Assembly (NCBI GenBank): GCA_045586505.1
Contig: JAZNAL010000013.1
Coordinates: forward strand, 1-64,000
Source: Flemingiibacterium sp045586505
GTDB lineage: Bacteria; Bacillota; Clostridia; Oscillospirales; CAG-272
Direction: 5' to 3'
DNA length: 64,000 bases
Of this stretch, positions 8,830 through 15,745 are shown in pieces; position 1 is the stretch's first letter, and the number at the start of each line of letters is the position of its first letter. A program made the position numbers and the translations under genes. A model generated the notes under the pieces. It made no database searches, was not told the DNA's origin, and was given only the letters and a program-made list of their open reading frames with translations.

Positions 8830-10080
8830 TCATGCGAGTGTAAGTAATCCCGTGGGCATGGTGAGTTCGAACTCATCACTGCCGCCGGGGAATTTATCGG
8901 AGCTCATGATTGCCGCCGATGTAATGGCGCGTCTGCCGAAACGACGGCGTATTTCGTCCACGGCGCGATCCTTCGCCGCTGCTTTTTCGATACGGTCCGC
9001 ATCGCGGAAGATGGTCAGCTGCTCGCAGATGCATTCGTTATCCAGTCGTATCGCCCGAACGGTGAGTGCGCGTATGGACTTTACCCACGGATAGTTTGTT
9101 GTAAACAGTGTATAAGCGTGTCTTGCAAGCTCTAAGGCATTCTGCGTCGGATGCTCGGTGCCGCACTGCCACTCCTTGACGGCGAGGTCGCTGCACTTGA
9201 CCGTCAGTGACACGCCGTGTGCCTTCTTTTTTGCCGCACGGAGCTTTGTGGCTACCTCATCGGAAAGCGTCAGTATCATCCGCCACACCTCGGAGCTTTC
9301 CGTAAGATCGGAGGTGAATGTGGTGCCGCGGCCGATGGATTTTATGGGAAACTCAAAATCCCGGTGTATCACCGCCGAGCTGTCCTTACCGAGAGCGAAC
9401 TGCTTCACGCGAAGCCCGTTGATGCCGAATTTGTAGGAGAGCATTTCGTCGGGACAGTGGGCGATGTCGCCGATCGTTTTAATGCCGTAGCGGCGAAGCT
9501 CGCGTATTGTCGAGCGTCCCACTCCCAACATATCGTCGGCGGGAAGTCCCCATACCTTTTCCCTGAAGTTTTCGCGGGAGATGACGGTTACAGCGTCGGG
9601 CTTTTTCATATCACTGCCCAGCTTTGCAAAGATCTTATTGAACGATACTCCCACCGATACGGTAAGTCCAAGCTCGAATTTGACGCGCTCGCGGATCTCG
9701 TTTGCAATCTTTTCGCCGTCACCGAATACCATACGCGAGCCTGTGACATCAAGCCAGTTTTCATCCATTCCGTAGGCTTCCACAAGGTCGCTGTAATCGC
9801 AGTAGATCGCCCGCACAAGGCGGGAATATTTCATGTATTCACCGTAATGCGGGTCGACGGTAACAAGACCGGGGCATTTGCATTTTGCCTGAAATATTGT
9901 CTCTCCGGTTTGCACACCGAAAGCTTTTGCGGCGTAATTTTTTGCTAGCACAATGCCGTGACGCTCCTCCACCTTGCCGCACACCGCGACGGGGTGCTTT
10001 TTTAATTCGGGATTAAGCATACATTCCACCGATGCGTAAAAATTGTTGAGATCCGAATGAAGGATAGTACGCGTTTCCAT
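8830..10080 (-). CDS. Y-family (DinB/UvrX-type) translesion DNA polymerase
   Basis: 416 residues. The palm motif is HSDLNNFYASVE with D10 and a likely steric-gate Tyr15. The catalytic pair lies in YGMDENWLDVTG (D106, E107). Helix-hairpin-helix and little-finger regions follow. It would copy past damaged bases with low fidelity. ATG 10080 is preferred over an in-frame start at 10137 because homology begins there and GGCGGAAG lies about 12 bases upstream. The gene has a perfect promoter with an operator in its spacer and is divergent from an XRE/ImmA pair. No LexA box was seen here. Confidence 0.92.
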   Translation of the reverse strand: METRTILHSDLNNFYASVECMLNPELKKHPVAVCGKVEERHGIVLAKNYAAKAFGVQTGETIFQAKCKCPGLVTVDPHYGEYMKYSRLVRAIYCDYSDLVEAYGMDENWLDVTGSRMVFGDGEKIANEIRERVKFELGLTVSVGVSFNKIFAKLGSDMKKPDAVTVISRENFREKVWGLPADDMLGVGRSTIRELRRYGIKTIGDIAHCPDEMLSYKFGINGLRVKQFALGKDSSAVIHRDFEFPIKSIGRGTTFTSDLTESSEVWRMILTLSDEVATKLRAAKKKAHGVSLTVKCSDLAVKEWQCGTEHPTQNALELARHAYTLFTTNYPWVKSIRALTVRAIRLDNECICEQLTIFRDADRIEKAAAKDRAVDEIRRRFGRRAITSAAIMSSDKFPGGSDEFELTMPTGLLTLA

Positions 10081-10100
10081 AAGAATTTCACTTCCGCCTC

Positions 10101-10129
10101 TTGACAAATGTTGTGCTGTATGGTACAAT
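10101..10129 (+). promoter_or_regulatory. Rightward promoter of the xre-immA pair
   Basis: TTGACA (10101-10106), 17 bases, TACAAT (10124-10129). The predicted start near 10136 falls inside the first operator palindrome, which fits autorepression. The promoter lies within the polymerase leader and points toward the leftward promoter. Confidence 0.75.
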
Positions 10130-10133
10130 ATAC

Positions 10134-10149
10134 ACACAATATATTGTGC
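10134..10149. promoter_or_regulatory. Operator palindrome O3
   Basis: ACACAA-TATA-TTGTGC: one mismatch from GCACAA-N4-TTGTGC. It covers the predicted rightward transcription start and lies just downstream of the leftward start. Confidence 0.75.
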
Positions 10150-10166
10150 CGCAACTCGGTGTGTAC

Positions 10167-10195
10167 ATTATAGCACAACAAGTTGTACTTGTCAA
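10167..10195 (-). promoter_or_regulatory. Leftward promoter of the Y-family polymerase
   Basis: Leftward TTGACA (10195-10190), 17 bases, TATAAT (10172-10167): both hexamers are perfect. Operator O2 occupies 16 of the 17 spacer bases, so a bound repressor should exclude RNA polymerase. Confidence 0.85.
10173..10188. promoter_or_regulatory. Operator palindrome O2
   Basis: GCACAA-CAAG-TTGTAC, one mismatch from the shared 6-4-6 pattern, placed exactly between the -35 and -10 elements of the polymerase promoter. Confidence 0.8.
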
Positions 10196-10203
10196 CCCAT
10201 ACT

Positions 10204-10219
10204 GCACAATTTGTTGTGC
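10204..10219. promoter_or_regulatory. Operator palindrome O1
   Basis: GCACAA-TTTG-TTGTGC, perfect half-sites, upstream of the polymerase -35 element and 26 bases before the xre start codon. Centres of O3, O2 and O1 are about 39 and 31 bases apart. Confidence 0.8.
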
Positions 10220-10245
10220 CAATTTTATGAAACGAGGTATCGACT

Positions 10246-10668
10246 ATGTCATTTTCGGATAAATTAAAGGCGGCACGCGCTGCGGCGGGGCTCAGTCAGC
10301 ACGAGCTTGCCCAGCGTGCAGGCATACATTACCGTACCGTGCAGAACTGGGAGAGCGGCGGCAGACTTCCGCGCAGTCTCGACTCGGTTATGCGCGCGGC
10401 GCAGGTGCTTGGCACCACCTCGGAGGCGCTTCTCAGCGAATCCGACCAATACATCGTCGAAGCCGCCGAAAAGGGCGGTGCATCAGCGGCTCGGGAGATC
10501 GATTCTCTCGTAAACGAGGTCATCGGACTGTTTGCGGGCGGTGACATTGACGAGGAGGAAAAGGATGGCATCATGGCGGCGCTGAACGAGGCGTACTGGA
10601 TCGCAAAGCAGAATAATCAGAAGTATGTGCCAAAGAAATACCGCAAGAATAAGGGTGACGGTGAATAA
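10246..10668 (+). CDS. XRE-family repressor (ImmR/DdrO-like)
   Basis: 140 residues. An N-terminal lambda-repressor-type helix-turn-helix spans about 6-62 (GLSQHELAQRAGIHYRTVQN). A helical C-terminal part of about 75 residues, ending in a basic KKYRK tail, probably dimerises. It likely binds the GCACAA-N4-TTGTGC palindromes around its own promoter. An ImmA/IrrE metallopeptidase gene starts three bases after its stop. In ImmR/ImmA and DdrO/IrrE systems that peptidase inactivates the repressor after DNA damage, so the same is inferred here. The start at 10246 has a weak SD (ACGAGG). Confidence 0.88.
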   Translation: MSFSDKLKAARAAAGLSQHELAQRAGIHYRTVQNWESGGRLPRSLDSVMRAAQVLGTTSEALLSESDQYIVEAAEKGGASAAREIDSLVNEVIGLFAGGDIDEEEKDGIMAALNEAYWIAKQNNQKYVPKKYRKNKGDGE

Positions 10669-10670
10669 CC

Positions 10671-11180
10671 ATGCTTACAAACGAAACGATCACAAAAAAT
10701 GTCCGTGAGCTGCTACGAAGGTACGATACACGCGACCCGTTTCGTATTGCCGCAAGGCTTGGCATCGAGGTGATGTACACCGATTCGCTGAACCGTCTCA
10801 AGGGGATGTACCGCATCATCAAGCGGAATCGGTTTATCATCCTGAATAATAAAAACTCCGCACAGATGAACCGTATTGTCTGCGCGCACGAGCTGGGGCA
10901 TGACCGCCTCCACCGTGAGTATGCCAAGGATAGAGCGCTGCAGGAGTTTATGCTGTACGATATGTCCACAAGACAGGAATACGAGGCCAATGTGTTTGCG
11001 GCATCCCTGCTTCTTGATGACGAAACGGTGCTGGAATATATCGACCGCGGACTTGATACTGAGCAGATCGCGTCGGCTACCGAGACGGATATAAACCTGG
11101 TGGCGCTGAAGGTGGATTCCCTGATACGCGACGGTCATCATCTGCGTGTTCAGGGGCATGACTCGAGGTTTTTGAAGTAA
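10671..11180 (+). CDS. ImmA/IrrE-family metallopeptidase
   Basis: 169 residues. HELGH at 73-77 is the zinc-binding and catalytic HExxH motif; EYEANVFAASLL (about 103-114) holds the likely third ligand and is typical of ImmA/IrrE proteins. Known members cleave a partner XRE repressor when DNA is damaged. Its gene follows the XRE repressor by two bases, with no promoter between, so the two are co-expressed. No signal peptide is present. Antitoxin-type roles for this family exist too, but no toxin gene is adjacent. Confidence 0.88.
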   Translation: MLTNETITKNVRELLRRYDTRDPFRIAARLGIEVMYTDSLNRLKGMYRIIKRNRFIILNNKNSAQMNRIVCAHELGHDRLHREYAKDRALQEFMLYDMSTRQEYEANVFAASLLLDDETVLEYIDRGLDTEQIASATETDINLVALKVDSLIRDGHHLRVQGHDSRFLK

Positions 11181-11258
11181 GATGCGGCGGTGTTTGATGA
11201 ATTTGTGTAAACTATAAACGTCTGATATCCGAAATAAACTATGGAAAGGATACATACC

Positions 11259-12311
11259 ATGAGAGCGACAGAGAAGGATATTGCATATTTGGACGGGCTT
11301 TATGCCGGACGCAGAGCGTTCTTCGGTGAACTGCACGATCACGCAAAAACGGGAGGCACCAGTGATGGTCATCGCACGCTTGAACATTGGAAGGGCGCTA
11401 TGGAGGCGCTCCAAATGGACTTCGCCGCCATTCTTGACCACAAGCAGGTGCGTCATATGTATTTACCCGAGTGGGAGGATGGTGTATTTATCGGCGGTAC
11501 CGAGCCGGGTGCGAATATTCTCGATATCGAGTGCCAAAATTGTAATCTCCACTACAACATGATCTTCGAAGGTCCTGCACCTCTTGAGGCGTTGCTTGAA
11601 GAATTTCCCGAATACAGATTTACCGGCGGCGTTGAGGGGCATTTCATATATCCCGGCTTCACAACCCCCCGCTTCCGCGAGCTTATCGCCGCAGTAAAGG
11701 CACACGGCGGCTTCTTCGTGCATCCCCATCCCAAGCAGCAGCTCATTTCCGATGACCCGCTTCATTATTGGTACGCGGACGAGACCGGCCTTGAAGTGTT
11801 CTACAACGGCAAGGATAACTACTTAAAGGAAAACTACCAGCTGTGGACGACTCTTCTTGCCATGGGCAAGCGTATCTGGGCGTGCGCGGGCGGTGACGCA
11901 CACAGGTGCGCACACGATCACGCGCTGACCGCGATCTATGCCGAGGAAAGAAAGAATGCTTCCTATATTTCGCATCTGCGGGAGGGAGACTTTACCGCGG
12001 GTGCCGTGGGCATCAAGATGTGCATCGGCGACATGAAAATGGGCGGCAAATGCGGTTTTGACGGCAAGCGCCTGATGCTTTGCGTGGGAGATTACCATGT
12101 GAGTGTGGCGGACCGCGTACACAAATACTGCGTCAAGCTTCTGTCCGACGAGGGGGAGGTGTTCTCTGAGGAGATCACCTGCACCGAGCCTGCATATTTT
12201 GCTATCGATGTTGAGGATAAGAAATTCTACCGTGCCGAGGTATATGATATGAGCCATGATAAGCTCATCGCCATCGGAAACCCCATCTGGAACGAAAAAT
12301 ATTACGACTGA
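11259..12311 (+). CDS. PHP-domain metal-dependent hydrolase
   Basis: About 350 residues. Histidine-rich motifs fit the PHP (polymerase and histidinol phosphatase) superfamily: GELHDHAKTGG (H26, H28), ILDHKQVRHM (about 58-67), FVHPHPKQQ and GGDAHRCAHDH. These would bind two or three metal ions and hydrolyse a phosphoester, but the substrate is not evident. ATG 11259 is selected because GGAAAGGA lies eight bases upstream; ATG 11241 overlaps that ribosome-binding site. The C-terminal 90 residues form a beta-rich extension. No operon partner is apparent. Confidence 0.75.
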   Translation: MRATEKDIAYLDGLYAGRRAFFGELHDHAKTGGTSDGHRTLEHWKGAMEALQMDFAAILDHKQVRHMYLPEWEDGVFIGGTEPGANILDIECQNCNLHYNMIFEGPAPLEALLEEFPEYRFTGGVEGHFIYPGFTTPRFRELIAAVKAHGGFFVHPHPKQQLISDDPLHYWYADETGLEVFYNGKDNYLKENYQLWTTLLAMGKRIWACAGGDAHRCAHDHALTAIYAEERKNASYISHLREGDFTAGAVGIKMCIGDMKMGGKCGFDGKRLMLCVGDYHVSVADRVHKYCVKLLSDEGEVFSEEITCTEPAYFAIDVEDKKFYRAEVYDMSHDKLIAIGNPIWNEKYYD

Positions 12312-12361
12312 CAAGCACGGGGTAACCGAGCGCCGGTTTTGCTTGTTGACAATAATTACAT

Positions 12362-12390
12362 TTGAAAAATACCGCGAAATATATTATAAT
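12362..12390 (+). promoter_or_regulatory. Promoter of the LysM-CAP gene
   Basis: TTGAAA (12362-12367), 17 bases, TATAAT (12385-12390). The start is expected near 12397. Confidence 0.75.
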
Positions 12391-12404
12391 ATTAGGTGGT
12401 GATG

Positions 12405-12436
12405 ACTGCTGCGCCGCAAACCGGCGGCGCAGCAGT
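12405..12436 (+). other. 5' leader hairpin of the LysM-CAP mRNA
   Basis: A perfect 12-pair GC-rich stem (12405-12416 with 12425-12436) with an eight-base loop starts about eight bases after the predicted transcription start. There is no T-tract, so it is not a terminator. It may stabilise the mRNA 5' end. Confidence 0.6.
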
Positions 12437-12470
12437 TGCCATCAATACACAATTTCGGAGGTATTACATC

Positions 12471-13079
12471 ATGAAAAAACCGATATTGCTCGCGGCTAGC
12501 GCCGCGGTGATTATATCTATGCTTACGCTGGGGACATCTGCTGCTGTGACGCATAAGGTGGTGTCGGGTGACACCATGTGGAAGCTGGCGGTCAGATATG
12601 AGGTGGGTTTGTACGAAATAAGAAGCGCCAATCCGCAGATTACCAACCCCAACCTGATCTATCCCGGTCAAGTGCTGACTATACCCACGCTTGATTCCAC
12701 GGTGGCAAGCTATGAAGCTGAGGTGGTGCGACTTGTAAACGCCGAGCGTGTGAAAAACGGTCTCGCGCCGCTTACAGCCGATTGGGAACTGTCCCGTGTG
12801 GCGCGGTACAAGTCGCAGGATATGCGTGACAACAGATATTTCTCCCATACAAGTCCCGTGTACGGCTCACCCTTTCAGATGATAAAGAGCTTCGGCATAT
12901 CCTACCGAAGCGCGGGTGAGAATATTGCAAGAGGTCAGGCAACCCCGCAGACGGTGGTAAACGCCTGGATGAACTCCTCGGGGCATCGCGCCAATATTCT
13001 GAACGCCTCTTATACCCATATTGGCGTCGGATATGTCGCCGATGGTAGATATTGGACGCAGATGTTTATTTCAAAATAA
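12471..13079 (+). CDS. Secreted LysM-CAP domain protein (YkwD/SafA-like)
   Basis: 202 residues. A signal peptide covers about 1-25. A LysM peptidoglycan-binding domain follows (29-73: HKVVSGDTMWKLA through GQVLTIP). The rest is a CAP/SCP domain (about 80-202) with the family cavity residues: H126 in YFSHTS, E150 in AGENIA and H172 in SGHRANIL. It is expected on the cell wall; bacterial CAP proteins have no settled biochemical function. GGAGGT lies about seven bases before ATG 12471. It has its own promoter and terminator. Confidence 0.9.
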   Translation: MKKPILLAASAAVIISMLTLGTSAAVTHKVVSGDTMWKLAVRYEVGLYEIRSANPQITNPNLIYPGQVLTIPTLDSTVASYEAEVVRLVNAERVKNGLAPLTADWELSRVARYKSQDMRDNRYFSHTSPVYGSPFQMIKSFGISYRSAGENIARGQATPQTVVNAWMNSSGHRANILNASYTHIGVGYVADGRYWTQMFISK

Positions 13080-13095
13080 ACATTGCAAAACGCAA

Positions 13096-13130
13096 GCCGC
13101 TAAGCAAAAAACTGCAAAAGCGGCGTTTTT
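13096..13130 (+). terminator. Intrinsic terminator after the LysM-CAP gene
   Basis: GCCGCT pairs with AGCGGC, followed by GTTTTT. Confidence 0.75.
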
Positions 13131-13277
13131 AATATGTAAAAGACGAGCTTTTTCGTTTGCCGGTGCAACTGAAGGTATAGTGAAAAAATACTGACTCCAC
13201 ATATGGCTGTATTGCTCAAAAATACACAACAATGCGGCAGAATATTATGTCAATATCGACAAATTGTCAAAAAACTG

Positions 13278-13306
13278 TTGCAAAAACAAAAGAAATATGG
13301 TATACT
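13278..13306 (+). promoter_or_regulatory. Promoter of the oligopeptide transporter operon
   Basis: TTGCAA (13278-13283), 17 bases, TATACT (13301-13306). It predicts a start near 13313 and a leader of about 160 bases. Confidence 0.7.
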
Positions 13307-13311
13307 GTATG

Positions 13312-13475
13312 AGTACTATAGCAACTTTTTTATGCTATAGTGCTCAAATATTAACAAATTGGCGCGTAAGAGTTGGACAATTACGCTCTTTCGTGCTGTT
13401 TTGGGTATTATTATGGTTGTGTCCCGCAAGCGCGGGTTGCAATAAATTTAAATTTATTTTTTATGGAGGAAGACC
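13312..13475 (+). other. Structured 5' leader of the transporter operon
   Basis: The gene-free stretch 13131-13475 holds this promoter and leader. The leader begins with a 12-pair hairpin (13312-13323 with 13333-13344, one mismatch), then GCGTAA/TTACGC (about 13362-13385), CCCGC-AAGC-GCGGG (about 13424-13437) and an A+T palindrome before the Shine-Dalgarno GGAGGA. I recognise no known riboswitch, and there is no clear terminator. Confidence 0.5.
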
Positions 13476-15659
13476 ATGAAGAAATTTCTTGCACTGTTAC
13501 TTGCAGCGGGCATGATATTCTCTGTGGCAGCCTGCGGAGATAAGACTCCGTCCAATGGCGATGACACTGGCATTGTTGACGGTACCGATACCGGCAGCGA
13601 AGCAGTAGAATATGTTGATCCCTATGCAGACATCGAAGACTACGATGCACTCTCCGCAGCTATCTACAATGATGTTCTCGGAGACTTCGCAACCGCTTAC
13701 GAGGCAGCTAAGGCTGCAACCAACGTATCCGAAAGATATGCGCTGATGGCGATCGCTGAGGCAAAGCTTATGGAAGACGCTCTTATGCTTCCCCTTTCCT
13801 CTAACGGCGGTCTTTACGCTATCTCCAGAGTTGCTCCCTACACCATCACTTCTGTTCTCTGGGGTAATGACAGCTACAGATATCATGACGCTGTTGTTGC
13901 AACCGAGCCCCTCAAGACCGCTGATCGCGACGAGATCAAGGCTAAGTGGGCAGAGCTGAAGGGTACCGGCGAATTCGAGGAGTGGGTAGAAAAGTTCCTT
14001 GCAGACAAGGGCTACACCCTCAAGGATACATATTCTATCGGCTATGCAAGCGACCCCCAGACCTGGGACGTTCTTGCAACCTCCAGAGCAGCTGACTCTG
14101 AGGCTATTATCAACACCTATGACGGTCTCTATGAGTACGATATGGAGAATGTTCTCAAGCCCGCACTCGCTGAGTCCTATACTGTTTCCGATGACGGTCT
14201 TACCTACACCTTCAAGATCAAGTCCGGTCTTAAGTGGGTTGACTCTCAGGGCAGAGAAGTTGCAGACGTTAAGGCTGACGACTTCGTTGCAGGTATGCAG
14301 CACATGATGGACGCTGCAGGCGGCCTTGAGTACCTCGTTCAGGGTATCATCGTTAACGCTACTGAGTATCTTAACGGCGAAGTTGAGTTCGATAAGGTTG
14401 GCGTAAAGGCTATCGACGACACAACTCTCGTTTACACTCTCGAGCAGCCTACTTCTTACTTCATGACCATGCTCGGCTACGGTGTATTCGCTCCTATGAG
14501 CCGCGAATACTACACCTCCCAGGGCGGTCAGTTCGGTGCAGCTTTTGACTCCTCTGCTGAGTCCTACACCTACGGTAAGACTCCCGATAATATCGCATAC
14601 TGCGGTCCTTATGTTGTAACCAACGCTACTGCTGAGAACACCATCGTATTCTCCGCTAACGAAGCTTACTGGGATGCAGCGAACATCAATGTCAAGACCC
14701 TTACATGGCTCTTCAATGATGGTTCCGAGGCTACCAAGGCATACACCGATATGCTCGCAGGCGTTATCGACGGTTGCAACCTCAACGCGTCTTCTCTTGA
14801 GATCGCGCGCGGCGACGGCAACTTCGATAAGTACGGCTACACCTCTCTCACCGACGCTACCTCCTTCATGGCATTCTACAACGTAAACCGTTCGCAGATG
14901 TCCAACATCAACGACAACACCAAGGGTGTTTCCGTTAAGACTGAGGATGATGTAGTTCGCTCCAACGCGGCTCTCCGCAATGTACATTTCCGTCGTGCTC
15001 TCTCCTTCGCACTTGACAGAGGCGCATACAATGCACAGACTGTCGGCGAGGATCTGAAGCTCACCTCTCTCAGAAACAGCTACACTCCCGGTACCTTCGT
15101 AACCCTCGAGGAGGAAGTTACCGTTTCCATCAACGGCACTGACAAGACCTATCCCGCGGGCACCTACTACGGTCAGATCATGCAGGATCAGATCGACGCT
15201 GACGGCGTTAAGATGATCGTTTGGGATGCTACCGCTGACGGCGGCATCGGCTCCGGCGACGGCTTTGACGGCTGGTTCAATGTTGAAAACGCTAAGGAAG
15301 AAATGGCAGCTGCTATCGACGAGCTCGCAGCTATCGGTATCGAGATCACTGCTGAGAACCCGATCTACATCGACCTTCCTTACTACTCCGGCTCCGAAGT
15401 ATACGGCAACCGTGCTCAGGCTTACAAGCAGTGCATTGATTCCGCATTCGAGGGCAAGGTAATAATGAACCTCGTAACTTGTGAGACTGCTCAGGAGTGG
15501 TACTATGCAGGCTACTACACCGACTTCGGTAGCGAGGCTAACTACGACATTTACGACGTATCCGGTTGGGGCCCTGACTATGGTGATCCCGCAACCTACC
15601 TTGACACTTTCCTTGCTGACTACGCAGGTTACATGGTTAAGTGCATCGGTATTTATTAA
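13476..15659 (+). CDS. Oligopeptide-binding lipoprotein (family 5), apparently permuted
   Basis: 727 residues. Signal peptide with lipobox VAAC (Cys20), so it is lipid-anchored outside the membrane and delivers peptides to the transporter. The family-5 core starts near residue 183 (TYSIGYASDPQTWD) and includes LAESYTVSDDGLTYTFKIK. The protein stops right after GPDYGDPATYLDTF, where the family normally has about 100 more residues. That missing C-terminal segment appears instead at 53-145 (YDALSAAIYN, SERYALMAIAEAKLMED, LPLSSNGGLYAISRVA). This looks like circular permutation. Codon use is strongly biased, suggesting high expression. Confidence 0.88.
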   Translation: MKKFLALLLAAGMIFSVAACGDKTPSNGDDTGIVDGTDTGSEAVEYVDPYADIEDYDALSAAIYNDVLGDFATAYEAAKAATNVSERYALMAIAEAKLMEDALMLPLSSNGGLYAISRVAPYTITSVLWGNDSYRYHDAVVATEPLKTADRDEIKAKWAELKGTGEFEEWVEKFLADKGYTLKDTYSIGYASDPQTWDVLATSRAADSEAIINTYDGLYEYDMENVLKPALAESYTVSDDGLTYTFKIKSGLKWVDSQGREVADVKADDFVAGMQHMMDAAGGLEYLVQGIIVNATEYLNGEVEFDKVGVKAIDDTTLVYTLEQPTSYFMTMLGYGVFAPMSREYYTSQGGQFGAAFDSSAESYTYGKTPDNIAYCGPYVVTNATAENTIVFSANEAYWDAANINVKTLTWLFNDGSEATKAYTDMLAGVIDGCNLNASSLEIARGDGNFDKYGYTSLTDATSFMAFYNVNRSQMSNINDNTKGVSVKTEDDVVRSNAALRNVHFRRALSFALDRGAYNAQTVGEDLKLTSLRNSYTPGTFVTLEEEVTVSINGTDKTYPAGTYYGQIMQDQIDADGVKMIVWDATADGGIGSGDGFDGWFNVENAKEEMAAAIDELAAIGIEITAENPIYIDLPYYSGSEVYGNRAQAYKQCIDSAFEGKVIMNLVTCETAQEWYYAGYYTDFGSEANYDIYDVSGWGPDYGDPATYLDTFLADYAGYMVKCIGIY

Positions 15660-15692
15660 TATCGAGTCGTCTTTAAAGAACTAATGACACGG

Positions 15693-15720
15693 TGGAGGAT
15701 GGACTTGCGTTCATCCTCCA
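15693..15720 (+). terminator. Hairpin after the binding-protein gene
   Basis: TGGAGGATG (15693-15701) pairs with CATCCTCCA (15712-15720), with no strong T-tract. It may stabilise the upstream mRNA or terminate partly, giving more binding protein than transporter. Confidence 0.5.
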
Positions 15721-15745
15721 TTGTGATAATTAAAAGAGAGTTGCT

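Noticed and set aside
8830..11180. Prophage or ICE module, since XRE/ImmA pairs often occur in mobile elements.
   Set aside because: No integrase, terminase, relaxase or attachment repeats are visible and the flanks are ordinary chromosomal genes; a domesticated origin remains possible.
13497..14987. A 496-codon open frame on the strand opposite the peptide-binding protein gene.
   Set aside because: The sense strand encodes a clear lipoprotein with family motifs and strong codon bias; the opposite frame has no SD, promoter or recognisable domain and is a by-product of that codon bias.
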